From Crossaster papposus (Eukaryota; Echinodermata; Asteroidea; Velatida; Solasteridae), in the NCBI GenBank assembly GCA_037893245.1, contig JBAIAA010000536.1, forward strand, positions 55,001 through 119,000: a DNA stretch of 64,000 nucleotides. Reading direction: 5' to 3'. This document shows, piece after piece, positions 10,456 through 23,159 of the stretch. Made by a program: the position numbers and the translations under genes. Position 1 is the first letter of the stretch; the number at the start of each line of letters is the position of its first letter. Under the pieces are notes generated by a model. The model ran no database searches and had not been told where the DNA came from. It was given only the letters and a program-made list of their open reading frames with translations.

Positions 10456-11375
10456 CATAGAGAAAGGACCACAGAAGGAGTTTGAACTTCCCGGGCGATA
10501 AAATATTACAAATGTGTGCAAGACTGCGTCTTATTCCTTGTGGCGGATTGGAAAACTTAGGAGGCTCTTGGACCAGTCTAGCACTGAAAAATTGATTCAT
10601 GCATTTATTACATCGAAGCTTGACTATTGTAATAGTTTATTTTGGGGGTTGTATGATTATCAGTTAAAGAGATTACAGCATATCCAAAACGCTGCAGCAC
10701 GACTGGTTGTCAGGGGGCAGATAAGGCGACATGATGATATTACACCAGTTTTATGTGAGCTCCATTGGCTGCCAGTTGTGGTGCGGGTGGAATTTAAAAT
10801 ATTGTGTATTGTCTTTAAATGTTTATATCATCAAAGGTCAGCTCCACATTACTTACTTGAATTGATTTCTGTATTTCATCCTATAATACACACAAAAAGC
10901 TGTAGTTGGGTAAAACTTCTGCATCCTAAACTTAAATCAAAACCAACTAAGGCTTATGGGGACCGAGCGTTCAGTAATTATGCATCAGTTCTATGGAATC
11001 GACTCCCTGGAGTCATGAGGGCCATTAGTGATTTTAATGTGTTTAAGCAACATTTGAAGACTTTTCTTTTTAAAAGGTATTATGTTTTTTAGTGTGTGGT
11101 AGCATATTTTTAATATTTTTAATTGTAAGTGAAACTTTGTAAAGCGTTTTGAGATGTTTTAATGTAAAACGCTATATTAAAAATGAATTATTATTATTAT
11201 TATATTATTACTGTATACAAAGCAACTTTGAGTGCAGCACTCGCTGAGTGACCGTAAATGTTTACACTAGCCTAATTGCGGTCGTAAAACCGCAGATCTT
11301 TATCAGCGCGGCGACGAACGTCAGGCGCTTTGAAGCCCGGGAAGTTCAAACTCCTTCTGTGTTTCTTTCTCTATG
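10456..11375. mobile_element. Inverted-repeat-flanked insertion carrying a LINE fragment
   Basis: About 41 bp inverted repeats (catagagaaagg.ccacagaa at the left, 10456-10496; its complement at 11335-11375) interrupt monomer 1 exactly at the cctcgaac / aacagacg junction. Inside are the LINE fragment and its ATT-rich tail (about 11175-11215). Whether the repeats belong to a DNA element into which the LINE jumped is inferred. Confidence 0.5.
10514..11092 (+). pseudogene. LINE (CR1/L2-like) reverse transcriptase C-terminus
   Basis: A 192-codon open frame with STEKLIHAFITSKLDYCNSL, then QNAAARLV, then LHWLPV, ending FLFKRYYVF. It is the thumb/C-terminal part of the same broad family as the LINE at 12-15 kb. 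It lacks the endonuclease and catalytic part. It ends in a 3' UTR with gcgttttgagatgtttt and a TTATT-rich tail, so it is a 5'-truncated retroposition product. Confidence 0.8.
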
Positions 11376-11834
11376 CTCAAACAGACGTAGTTCTAGTTTT
11401 TTTTCTTTTACTTCTTTTTTCTTTCTTTTTGGGACCAAAATGCCATAGACTGTGTACACGTTCTTTTGCACAAGTACTTTTATTAGAAAACAAAGTCGTA
11501 TTTCCATACAACTTTAGCCAGGTGAAGGCCCTATAGTGAACTCGTGCCCAGCACACATACGCCATGATGACGTCATCAGGGGTCACGTGACGTCATCTTA
11601 AAGGTCCAATTAATTTAATCTTTGAAAATTCAATAACAAATCAACCGCAAAAGACCGAAACTTGATTTTTGTGGCAACAGATAGAATAATCCAGGATCGT
11701 CATTTTATCTCGTGTGTGTAAAATCACGTGACCCTTTCTTCCGGTTCAAACCGGAAGTGCCTTATAATTTGAAAGTGAAAAATGATATGAACTTACTTTC
11801 AACGATGTTAGTGTCTGGCTAGAATGTAATTTCT

Positions 11835-14800
11835 CCCTCAGTGAAACCCAGGGTCCCTCTTCACGTCCATAATAAACTAAAAGAGCTTGGAATAAGTGTG
11901 ACCAAACCTACAAAAAGGGGCCGCCGATCATGGGCTAAAAGGCAGAAACCAATTCCTGTTTAGACTCGTCATGACTCACCTTGTGAATTTCACCCAGAAC
12001 ATCAACCAAGGCAAAATGGTGTACCTATTACCAACCTTGTACCCATTGCATGCGCCTCCATAAAGCACATGGTCCCCGTCAATTTCGGATTGTGGAATGC
12101 GCGATCAATGAAACCCAAAATCTCCGTCATATGCGACCTCGTTATCTCTAGTTCTATTGATATTATCGCTTTAACCGAAACCTGGTTATCTGGTGATAAT
12201 CGTGACCATCGTGCGATTGCTGATTTGACATCAACACTACCTGATTACCAAATTCATCACATCCCTCGTATAAACCGGGCTGGTGGAGGTGTTTGTGTAC
12301 TTCTTCGGAAGAGCTTTGATGTTCACAGAAACGAGTGTAGATCATTTGAATCCTTTGAACATATTGATGTATCTATCAACGCCCGCTCTCATACCCCTCT
12401 CCGCCTCATTGTCATCTACCGGCCCCAAAGACTAGCCAATGGCCGTCTGACTGGTCCAACATTTTCCAGTGACTTCTCCACCCTCATTGAATCAGTTGTG
12501 TCTGAGCCAGGGTACATTTTGATTTCGGGAGACTTCAATTTTCACGTGGACGACCAATCTAACCGTGAAGCTTCGATCTTTCGCGATCTCATCGACTCGT
12601 TTTATCTCGAGCAGCATGTCACTTGCCCCACACATCGCGATGGTCACACACTAGACCTTATTTTAACGCGCTCAACTGATGACGTAATCTCTCATGTGGA
12701 CACTACTCATTACCTGCCTTCCGATCATGCTGCTGTAACATGCTCGCTAAAACTTAATCGCCCTGATTCTGTCAAAATAGAAATCAAGTTTCGAGATCTT
12801 CGCAAGATTGACATTGAGGCCTTTCGCCGAGATGTTCTTGATTCACCATTAAACACTACCCCAGCCAACGACCTAGATTCGCTCATTCATCAATATGACA
12901 CAATTTTGAGCGATCTTCTAAACAAACATGCCCCCTTTATCTCTCGTACCATTTCATCTCATCCTCGTGCACCTTGGTACAGTGAAGACATTCGCAAAGA
13001 AAAACGAAAACTTTGAAAGTGTGAACGCATGTGGAAATCCTCCAAACTAGAGATCCACAAACAACTTCTCAACGAGCATAGTTATCGCTATAATCAACTG
13101 ATAATCAAGGCTAAATCTGAATATCACAAGACACAATTAAAGGACTGTGATTCTCGCCAACCTTTTCGCAAAGTTGACAAATTTTGCACTCCAAAGTCTC
13201 CAAAATCCCTCCCGTCTGCTGATTTGTCATCTGAACCTCTTGTTGATCGATTTTCACAGTTCTTTGCTAACAAAACACAGAACATCACTGACTGAGAACT
13301 TGACAACCTTGTTCCCGCAGTCTCTAAGCCAGTGTCTGACACGTGCATGACTACTTTCCCCCAGTTTGAACCCCTATCTGCCAACCGGGTGAGAAAGCTT
13401 ATCACTGGTTCACCTTCTACAACAACCAGGCTTGATCCGATTCCTACGTGGATTCTAAAGATGTGTTTAGATGAACTTGTTCCCATCATCACGATGATCA
13501 CCAATCGTTCTCTTCTCAATGGACACTTTCCTGAAACATTGAAACGAGCCCACATCACCCCCCTACTCAAGAATCCAAACCTTGACATTGAACTTCTCAA
13601 GAACTACAGACCCATCGCAAATCTGTCGTTTCTTTCAAAGACAATCGAACGTGCAGCTGCTGCTCAGCTCAAAGATTATCTTTCGGACTATAATCTTTAT
13701 GGTAACATGCAGTCCGCATACAGGAAACATCACAGCGTTGAGAGTGCCCTTCTCCGTGTCTATAATGACCTCCTTTTGGCTACAGACAAGGGACAAGAAG
13801 CTGTTCTTGTCCTCCTCGATTATTCCTCTGCCTTCGACACCATAGACCATGCACCATCATGCTTCAGCGTCTAACAAACAGATATGGCATATCCGGTCTT
13901 GCAATCCGTTGGTTCGAATCCTACCTCAAGAATCGCTCTCAGAGTGTTGTCATCCACGATGATCAGTCTGATGCCCGTGTGCCCAATTGTGGTGTCCCAC
14001 AAGGATCTGTGCTGGGTCCTTTGTGCTTTACTTTATACACCTCTCCTCTTGAAGACGTCATTCAGGCTCATGGTATTAACAGAATGATATACGCGGACGA
14101 CACACAAGTATACGTCATCATGAAAGCGCAGGATCGCTCATTAGTCCTTCCACAACTAGAATGTTGCCTTAATGACATAAAAGCATGGTCTACCGCTAAT
14201 AAATTGAAATTGAATGAAGACAAGACATAGGTGATCCACATTACATCTCGTTTCAGAGACCATTCCCGCCTTTCACCGTTTTCCATAGGAAGCTTTTTAA
14301 CAGAACCAGTTCAGAAAGTGCGTGATCTTGGTGTCATTGTTCAGAACAATCTTCAGATGGACATCCATGTAAATAATATCTGCAAATCATCATACTTCGC
14401 ATTATACAAGATTGGACAAATACGCAAATTTCTCGACAAATCCACCACAGAAAAGCTAATTCACGCTTTTATCACATGCCGGCTTCATTTTGGAAACAGT
14501 CTTCTTCTTGGACTACCTGACTCAACAATTTCCAAATTACAGCGGGTTCAGAACTTAGCAGCCAGATTGCTCACAAGAACCAAAAGTAGTGACCACATTT
14601 CACCAATCTTTCGCGACCTGCACTGGCTTCCAGTCAGACAACGGATTGTGTACAAAGTACTTGTGCTTGCATATAACTGTATCCACGGCAACGCACCAAC
14701 TTATCTACAGGATCTGATTAACAAATATGAACCTCCTAGAAAACTGCGCTCACAATCTCAATCCCTACTCACCTGTTCATCGTCATCGACAAAGACATAC

Positions 14801-15007
14801 GGCCAGCGTGCTTTTTCTACGTCATCTCCCAATCTTTGGAACAAACTCCCCCAAAGCGTCAAAGATGTACAAACCTTGGATCAATTTAAATGCCTTCTCA
14901 AAACCCATTTATTCAATGTTGATTAATTTCCCCTATGTACAGCGCATTGGAACTCTGTGTGTAATGCGCTTAATAAGAACGGTTTATTATTATTATTATT
15001 ATTATTT
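11835..15007 (+). mobile_element. Near-complete CR1/L2-like LINE inserted in the tandem repeat
   Basis: The monomer sequence ggctagaatgtaattt is cut at 11834 and resumes at 15008 with aaaaatcccggcgacg. The uninterrupted version is visible at 18387-18420, so both ends are defined by comparison. The element runs from a basic N-terminal region (TKPTKRGRRSWAKRQKP) through endonuclease and reverse transcriptase to a (TTA)n tail at about 14985-15006. Confidence 0.85.
12069..14926 (+). pseudogene. LINE endonuclease-reverse transcriptase ORF, broken
   Basis: The apurinic-type endonuclease domain (12069-12780) shows WNARS near the start, ALTETWL, GDFNFHVDD and PSDHAAVTC. The reverse transcriptase (about 13330-14300) shows NYRPIANLSFLSK, LLDYSSAFDTIDH, GVPQGSVLGPL and the catalytic YADD. 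The C-terminus ends LLKTHLFNVD. The ORF is broken by TGA at 13014 (probably an old CGA), TGA at 13293, a frameshift near 13850 and TAG at 14228. In a working copy the product would nick target DNA and copy its RNA in place. Confidence 0.9.
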
Positions 15008-17618
15008 TAAAAAAAAATCCCGGCGACGCCATAAAATGTTATAGCGCCCTCTAGCGGCAGGTTGAATATGGTTAAAATGAATAATCTGTTGATGTGTGTG
15101 TGGCGAAGTTTGCTGAAATAACTTTATAACCGATGTATATAATTAGCTTCATGCTAAGACCTTACTGGGAAAGAAAAATATTTATGACGTCACCAAACTG
15201 GAAGTTACAATGAAAAATCCCTTAAACCTCAAATAAAATCACTTAAAAACCAACCGCGATAGATATAAGCCAGATGTTTGCTCAAATAGCAAAGTTAAGA
15301 CCTCTCGAGCTCTGTTTTAATTACGTCACGATGACGTCATCAAGTGTCAGATTACAAGCAACCAAATATTTATAGATTTAATCTTTGAAAATCAATATAA
15401 AATCAACTGTAAAAGATCTGATTTAGATTTTAAAGGGGATTGATAGATTAATCCATGGTCTTCATAATTTTATTACATGCAAACAAAACCTGACACTTCC
15501 TTCTGGTCCAAACCGGAAGTGCCTTATAACTTAAAAGTGGAAAACGATGTGAACTTACTTTTAACAATGTTAGGCGCTGGCTAGGTTGTAAGTAACAAAA
15601 CAGTTAACGGTGACTTCATAAAATGTTACAGCGCCCTCTAGCGGCAAGTTGACAAATGTTACGGTATATTACGATTATATTTGAATTGTTACGTTTTTAG
15701 ATCTTGAAGCCATATCGCAGCAACGGATCGTGTTAATATAACACCTCATTTTGTATTGTTAGGTGATAGATAGTTTCACAAAAAGTTCACAAACGTCTGA
15801 CGTCATCGTTTTAATCAGTTTGAATTCATTTTAATCTGTTTAAATTAACTTAAATTCGTTTTCAAGGATTTTAAATTGTTTTGATGGTATAAAAGTTCAA
15901 TTAAAAAAAAATTTATCTTAAAAATTGCGAATGCGAAAAAGCCCTATGTTCTGTTCCTCGAACAGACGTAGTTCTAGTTTTCTTTTCTTTTAGTAACCAA
16001 AACCCCATAGACTTTGTACACGTTTTTTTGCACAAGTACTTTTACCAGAAAACAAAGTCGTATTTCCATAAAACTTAACCCAAGTGAAGACCCCATAGTA
16101 AGCTCGTGCAAACATACGTCATGGTGACGTCATCAGGGGTCACGTGACGTCATCTTAAAGGTGTAATTGATGTAATCTTTGAAATTCAATAACAAATCAA
16201 CCGCAAAAGACCGAAACTTGATTTTTGTGGCAATAGATAGAATAATCTAGGATCTTCATTTTATCTCATGTGCGTGAAATCACGTGACCCTTCCTTCCGG
16301 TCAAAACCAAAAGTGCCTTATAATTTAAAACTGAAAAATGATATGAACTTACTTTCAACGATGTTAGTGTCTGGCTAGAATAAACTTTTCAAAATAATTA
16401 CCGGCGACGTCATAACACGTTATAGCGCCCTCTAGCGGCAGGTTGAAAGTGGTTAAAATGAATAATATGTTGATGTGTGTGGCGAAGTTGAAAAGTGCTG
16501 AAATCACTTTATAACCGGTGTATATAATCAGCTTCGTGCTAAGAACATATTGAGAAAGAGATTTATTGATGACGTCACCAAACCGGAAGTTACAATGAAA
16601 AGACCTTAAAACCTTAAAACGTCGCTCAAAAATCAACCGCGATAGATATAATCCAGATTTTTGCTTTAAATAGCAAAGTTAAGACAGCTCTCGAACTTTC
16701 TGTTAATTACGTCACGATGACGTCATCAAGTGTCAGATTACAAGCAACCAAATATTTCTAAATTGAATTTTTGAAAATCAATATCAGACCTGATTTAGAT
16801 TTTTAGGGGATTTGATAGATTAATCCATGGTCTTCATCATTTGTATTACATGCAAAAAGACCCGACACTTCCTTCCGGTCCAAACCGGAAGTTCCTTATA
16901 ATTGAAAAGTAAAAAACGATGTGAACTTACTTTCAACGATGTTAGGAGCTGGCTAGGTTGTAAGTAACAAAAATGTTAACAGTGACTTCATAAAATGTTA
17001 AAGCGCCCTCTAGCGTCATGTTGACAAATGTTACGTCATATTACGATTATATTTGAATTATTACGTTTTTAGACGTTGAAGGCATATCTCAGCAAAGGAT
17101 CGTTTTAACATAACACCTCATTTTGTGTTGTTAGGTGATAGATAGTTGCACAAAACGTTCAGAAACGTGCGACGTCATTGTTTTAATCAGTTTGAATTTA
17201 TTTTAATCTGTTTAAATTAACTTAAATTCATTTTCAATGATTTTAAATTGTTTTGATGGTATAAAAGGTCATTTAAAAAAAAAAAAAATACTCGAAAAAA
17301 ATGCGAAAGCGAAAAAGCCTTATGTTCTGTTCCTCGAACAGACGTAGTTCTAGTTTTTTTATTTCTTTTTTCTTTTAGTAACCTAAACCCCATAGACTTT
17401 GTACACGTTTTGATGTTTGTTTTGATGGTATAACAGTTTTTATTAAAAAAAAAAAAAAAGGAATCTAACAAAAATGCGTTTTTTTGCACAAGTACTTTGA
17501 CCAGAAAACAAAGTCGTATTTCTATAAAACTTAACCCAGGTGAAGACCCTATAGTGAACTCGTGTCACGCAAACATACGTCACGGTAACGTCATCAGGGG
17601 TCACGTGACGTCATCTTA

Positions 17619-18167
17619 CTACACTGGGTGCTCGAGCTTTTTCATCTGCAGCCCCTGCGCTGTGGAATGCACTTCCATGCCACATTCGCAGTGAACAGAC
17701 ACTTGGCTCTTTTAAATGTAACTTTAAAACGTACCTTTTTGAACAGGCATTTGTTGATCAGTAAGTCTGTATTTTTATAACAACAACAACAACAACAACA
17801 ACAACAAAAAAAGGGTCTTAGTTTATATTTTAAGTGTCACCGTGCCAGGTAGCTAGATACTTATTTAATTCGTAGGTAGGGTCAGAGGCGTCTGTCTCCG
17901 GGAAAGATCGAGACTTCACCGATGTCAGCAGGGTTAGGCTTAAGTAATATATTCTCCCTGCTGGCGAGACAGATGTATCCCCATACTGCGGTTTGGGCAC
18001 TGGCGCGTTGACATGACTTTATATATATATTAATATTATCGTAATCCTTTTGTTTTTTAATTTTTGTAAAGTAGTTACAATAATGCTGATTTTGTAATGC
18101 GCCTTTGATCATTTATATGCAAAAGGCGCAATATAAATTTTTAATTATTATTATTATTATTATTATT
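17619..18167 (+). mobile_element. 5'-truncated LINE 3' end with target duplication ATCTTA
   Basis: Starts inside a LINE C-terminus (AAPALWNALPCHIRS then FKTYLFEQAFVDQ and stop), has an (AAC)n stretch near 17780, and ends in (ATT)n. ATCTTA lies just before (17613-17618) and after (18168-18173), and the interrupted tandem-repeat monomer resumes directly. Confidence 0.85.
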
Positions 18168-18616
18168 ATCTTAAAGGTGTAATTGATTTAATCTTTGAAA
18201 TTCAATAACCAATCAACCGCAAAAGACCGAAACTTTATTTTTGTGGCAATAGATAGGATAATCTAGGATCTTCATTTTATCTCGTGTGCGTGAAATCACG
18301 TGACCCTTCCTTCTGGTCCAAACCGGAAGTGCCTTATAATTTAAAACTGGAAATGATATGAACTTACTTTCAACGATGTTAGTGTCTGGCTAGAATGTAA
18401 TTTAAAAAAAAAATCCCGGCGACGCCATAAAATGTTATAGCGCCCTCTAGCGGCAGGTTGAAAATGGTTAAAATGAATAATCTGTTGATGTGTGTGGCGA
18501 AGTTTGCTGAAATAACTTTATAACCGATGTATATAATTAGCTTCATGCTAAGAACATATTGAAAAGGAAAAATATTGATGACGTCACCAAACCAAAAGTT
18601 ACAATGAAAAGACCTT

Positions 18617-19250
18617 TAAGCAAAATCGCAAAAACGTGGAGTGTTTTTTTATATGGCAGATGTTATAAACATATACTATTTATTGTTAGGGTTAAAGATC
18701 AACTGAAAAAGAAAAATGAGTCAGGTGATCACTGTTCCTTTCATGCAGAACATGTGTGCGTCATCGCAACAGCAAAATCAGTCGCAGCAAGGTTGATGGT
18801 CATGTTCAAAACTTCTGACCTGCAGTTCCAAATCGTAAGAGGTTGCAGACAGGTCTTGCATGGTCGTACCACCAGTCGTGCATGCTCGCACCACCATTCG
18901 TGGATGGTCGCGGGTCACACAGTCGCACGATTAGTCGTGCAACTGGTTGTAGGTATACACGACTGATCGTGCGAGTGGTCGCAGGTATACACGATTGCTC
19001 GGACGACCAATCGTCAGGTGCCTGGGACTAGTCGCACAATCACCTACGACTGATTTTGCGATCAATCTTCTCCAATTGCTTGTTATCGCACGACCAAGCG
19101 TGCCACCAATCGTACATACCAGTCCTAAGAGCAATCACAGCATACGACCGCTATGCGGAGATCATCGCAAACATTGGCAATTGGTCGTATCTCTGCCAAA
19201 TTGCACCAATCGCACGATCCAGAAATCGTACGATCCGGTGTGACTGGGCC
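18617..19250. mobile_element. Iterated-motif element, family I (CGTACGACC-type)
   Basis: From about 18830 it is built of short variants of cgcacgac / tcgtgcga in both orientations. The right end is CGATCCGGTGTGACTGGGCC followed by TTA. This terminus matches that of the element at 23160-23942 but the iterated arms differ. The left end is unclear; the tandem repeat stops near 18616. Confidence 0.55.
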
Positions 19251-19620
19251 TTAAATGAACGTAAACAAATAATCTCTGGTCACTCGACTCAACGAGTGAC
19301 GTTCAATACGCGCCCACAATGCAAGAGTGTATTTTCCTTTCTTGAAAACTCTCAAAATTGCTTCACGTCGCCGCATCGTCCAAACTAGTTTAGATCCTTT
19401 TTGAATTGCGCATCACCGGACTTGGCAGCCATGTTTTAGCATGGCCTTATGGGATATACTTCCCCAAGTAACCGGCGATAAGTCATGTAAGCATGTGCTC
19501 TTATTCCTCCATGATCAAATCCGAAACGGCAAGTATTAAGCAAAGTAGTAATATTATGGGTTTTCCAAGGGTCGTTTTCTAAATCCCGGCTTTGGGCTGC
19601 ATTCTGGCCACATTACAGAC
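19251..19620. other. Spacer without recognisable features
   Basis: Contains ctggtcactcgactcaacgagtgacgttcaatac (two short inverted boxes), otherwise nothing recognisable. Confidence 0.35.
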
Positions 19621-20353
19621 GTTTTCCTAGTTCCGGATCGCAAAAAATATTCAGGCTGTTTTCAGCAAGTCTAATCCTCGAAATTTAAATGAAATAGGTT
19701 TAGTAGTTTACCTTGAGTGATGGAGAAACTACAGTTTTTGATGCGATATTTATGCTTTTCTTTATAATATTTGAAAATACAGTCAAATATACCGACATTC
19801 CTTTTTCTAGTTGCGGATCAGTTTAACCAATTCCGGATCGAGTAAAAAACTGCTTCGTACATGAAAAATTATAACGCTAGAACCAACCCGAATCAAGCCT
19901 ATATTTCTGATAAAGTATTCATTAATTTATATAAATACAGTTTAAAATAAATTTCAAATACTTTCACTTCCAATAAAGTTTAAAAAGAGGATTTACAAGG
20001 AAATGCTTTGAAATGTTTTGTCCGTGTACGTGTGTGGCGCGCGGCAACGAGCCGATAAACTTTGTCCCACCATGGAGAAATTTCTCCATGTCCCACAGAA
20101 CACGTCATTATGAAATCGCTTGCGCGCGTGTAGTTGATGCATGGATTTTACGGGCGATCCGGAACTAGGAAAAAATGAACGTTCAGTCTTTGGCAGATTG
20201 TTTAATACTGGAGACTTTTAGACTTATTTTTACTTATGTATCAAGAAGCTTGTATGTTTCTTTTCAAAATGCACTCCATCTAAACAAATAGTATTGGAGA
20301 CCAAGGCATAACAAGGTAGGTTTTTATTTGAAGCGATCCGGAACTAGGAAAAC
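19621..20353. mobile_element. Non-autonomous TIR element with TTTTCCTAGTTCCGGATCGC ends
   Basis: The left terminus GTTTTCCTAGTTCCGGATCG and its complement at 20333-20353 bracket 733 bp. Internal partial copies of the terminus (agttgcggatcag, aattccggatcgag near 19810-19845, gatccggaactaggaaaaaa near 20160) look like transposase-binding subterminal repeats. No target duplication is clear and no ORF is present. Confidence 0.7.
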
Positions 20354-21086
20354 AACTGTACCACTGCTAAACTACACAAACAAAGCCAAAATACGGAAAC
20401 AAAGCTGCGTTTGTAAAACGGCCTAGAAGAAGCCGCGAAGTCGCGAAATTCGGAGTATTTTAACCATTTTTCTCGTTAAAAAGGTATTTATTAAAGGTAA
20501 TAACGGTGTTCATGCCAAATGACCTGTACATTTCCAAATTTGCTTAAAAATAGGTTGGCTCGAAGTGGTCGCTGCATATAGCGTGGAATTCGGTGACGAA
20601 CCTATATATCCACTTCGCTCTGGTCGTCATTTGTATCATTAATAAAGAGAATCTGGAACTAATCGATGATCGAACATACTGCGGTGGAATAAAATATTAT
20701 GCATCGATTGTGCAGTGCGTAGCAGCACGGCCGCTGTAGCTCAGCTATAATGGCCGGCCAACCAGTTCCCAAACGTACGTCCGCGTGCCAATTTTCTACG
20801 CTAATGATAAGGTACCATTTTAGGGGCGGGGCCATTTCCCCAAAACACTTTATGATTTTTTTACATATTTATTAATCAAATTATTAATGTTCACATCCTG
20901 GAAATCACTCATTTAAAAATAATCTTTCATTTAAGCTAATAAAAAACACATTACATATAGACCCTTTAATTAAACACTAGTTATACGTTATATTCCTTAC
21001 AAAAATAGTAAGAGCAAAGTCGGATCATTGATACCCTAGCCTGAAGACGTTGACTTGCATTGTTCAGGTCTACGTTTCCATTTTAA
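20354..21086. other. Spacer, nothing recognised
   Basis: No exon or repeat identified. A tRNA-like string near 20730 (gctgtagctcagctataatgg) has no matching B box. Confidence 0.35.
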
Positions 21087-21288
21087 CCAGTTCGCGCTGG
21101 AGAACGTATATACATGCACAATTTTCTCCAGATTTAAAACGGATGACGCATAAACACGTTACGAGCAAGGCCGGAAATGCATGGGTGTGCTTCCCGGTAC
21201 CATCAGCCTGAACTCGCCTCGGATCAAGTTTTGTTAAAAATAATCCCTCGCCTCGGCTCGGTGATGTTAAAATAATCCCGGCGCGAAA
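21087..21288. mobile_element. TTAA MITE family 2, copy 3 (inverted, diverged)
   Basis: CCAGTTCGCGCTGG after TTAA at 21083-21086. The interior is the reverse of the 3708 and 55232 copies (ggccggaaatgcatgggtgt). The right end ccggcgcgaa runs into attaa, so the last bases have changed. Confidence 0.75.
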
Positions 21289-21625
21289 TTAACACAACAA
21301 AATGTTTTGTGGCAGTCGACACAGCAATAAACTGTGACATAACGTTTTGTTAATAACGTGGTCTGAAGCGGATATGACCAGTATGTATATGTACATGTAA
21401 ATGAACCAGTATCTGAATAATATGAGATTATTTAATTTGGTATAATGTTTAGTGATCCGTTAAGGTAAATATTTAATAAGCCCGCGCATTTTATGGACGA
21501 TTTTGTATTTCTTATTTACCCTGGAAAAACCTTTCAGTGGATCGCTGTTTTTCAAAGATGCCCAGCAGCTACAAACATTTGAAAGTATAACATTACAAAT
21601 AGGGTCCTTCCAATAGGGTCTTCCT

Positions 21626-21852
21626 GTCTAACTCACTTAATCGCTTGGAAAGTTCTGAGCAGAATTGTGTCGCCTTTGCTTGCGAGTGTGACGTTGCACT
21701 GCATAATTACGTCAACGACGTGGCGGAAAGTTGGCCAATGAGTCAGCGATTATGCATGTTACCTCACGCGATTATTCACGCAACGTCACAAGCACATGCA
21801 AATGCGACACAATTCTGCTCGGAATGTACCGAGCGAATTAGGTGAGTTAGAC
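21626..21852. mobile_element. MITE with GTCTAACTCAC termini
   Basis: Left GTCTAACTCACTTAATCGCT and right complement (gcgaattaggtgagttagac). Inner arms with gcagaattgtgtcgc and gcgacacaattctgc fold back over most of the length. Confidence 0.75.
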
Positions 21853-23159
21853 AAGACGACTTATTGGGAGGCCTTGGCGTGGTCTACGGCGTACGTTAGA
21901 GAACGCCCGCATTATAGGGGTCTACGGCGCGCTGCATATTGCGATTGGGTCGTCTTGCAAACAAGACTAGGCCTCAGGGTTGTGGAAGTATGCTTGTCCG
22001 TTTTTCTGACCACCCTGTATAGCCAATAATAAACATTAAACGAATGACTCAATTTACCGTTCATTTGCACCCAAAACAAAATAATCTAGTATTACTTGTT
22101 AGTACATGTACATGTATTACTTGTAAGTTGTTAGTATTACTTTAGTATTAATTATACACACAATGCAGTATTACTTTAAAACAATCTAGTTAACATATAT
22201 AACATCCAATAACATAACATCAATAATAATAACTGTATACTTTTGTATAAGTGAAATCAACAAAAGATCGCCAAAATCACATCCAAATGCTCCAAAATTC
22301 ACATCCTAAGTCAATATTCATATCCTGGTTCATAGTCGTTCGAATCCAAATATTCGATTCGAATATGAATTTGTGACCCCCACTTAAGTTCGTCAGGTTT
22401 TTTATTTTGGTGCGCTGTGTATTCATGAGAGAGTCGGGCGAGTACATTGGATTTAACGCAAACTCTGTACGTTCGCAATGCGGGAATTATATTCACAAAA
22501 GAGAGTGGACCGTGTACATAGCATGTCCACGTAGCCTTGAGAGACGCGGCTGTGAATAACAATGTACACGTACAAGGTATGCAGCTCATCGCAGATGAAA
22601 CAGTTGGCAACAGACCGAAAGTTGCTATTAGTCTCTTTTTTCATCTCAAAGTACGGCGTGTTTTTTTGGACTAATCAACAGGATTCCTATATCACATTAG
22701 AGTTAAGGATCTCAATTATTCGATTGTTTTTCCCCGCAAAAACAATCGAATATCCCGTTACTCCAGTGCAAGGATAGGGCGTTCGATTACTCACCCCAGC
22801 TTACTCGTGCCTCTAAATCGGGGGAACGGTTGTACATCGCAGTACGCGAGAGCAAACGAACAATCTCGGATTGGGTCACTCGACTTAACCAGTGACGTCC
22901 ATACAAACTACGACTGGAAGGGATAACAACTGCGCGTTTTCACGAAGAAACTAGCGTGGATTCACATTTTCAGGGTAAAAAGTACGACGAAATATTAAAT
23001 TGCCAAACACAAATAGTTAAAATGAAATGAATTAAACTTGATATTACCGTTCGCCCTCGTCAAATCGACTGAACTGTTCTCAAATTATGGACAAGAAAGT
23101 GGGAAAACGGGCTAATCTCACACCGTTTTGGGTACGTAACTTAAACAGGACAATGCTTA
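21853..23159. other. Spacer, nothing recognised
   Basis: AT-rich with scattered short inverted sequences (attcgattcgaat near 22350); no gene or named repeat. Confidence 0.35.

Larger units (their letters stand above)
9150..18616. repeat. Large tandem repeat, monomer about 1.38 kb, interrupted by LINEs
   Basis: The same order of blocks recurs: catagactttgtacacg, then TGACGTCA and TCACGTGA sites, an aaaccggaagtgcctta block, gcgccctctagcggcagg, further TGACGTCA sites, and a gcgaaaaagcccta terminus followed by cctcgaacagacgtag. The last anchor lies near 15955 and 17332, giving the spacing. Monomer 1 is about 9150-10455; monomer 2 about 11375-11834 plus 15008-15940; monomer 3 about 15955-17330; monomer 4, partial, 17335-18616. 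No conserved open frame runs across monomers, so it looks like satellite or non-coding transposon DNA. Confidence 0.75.
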
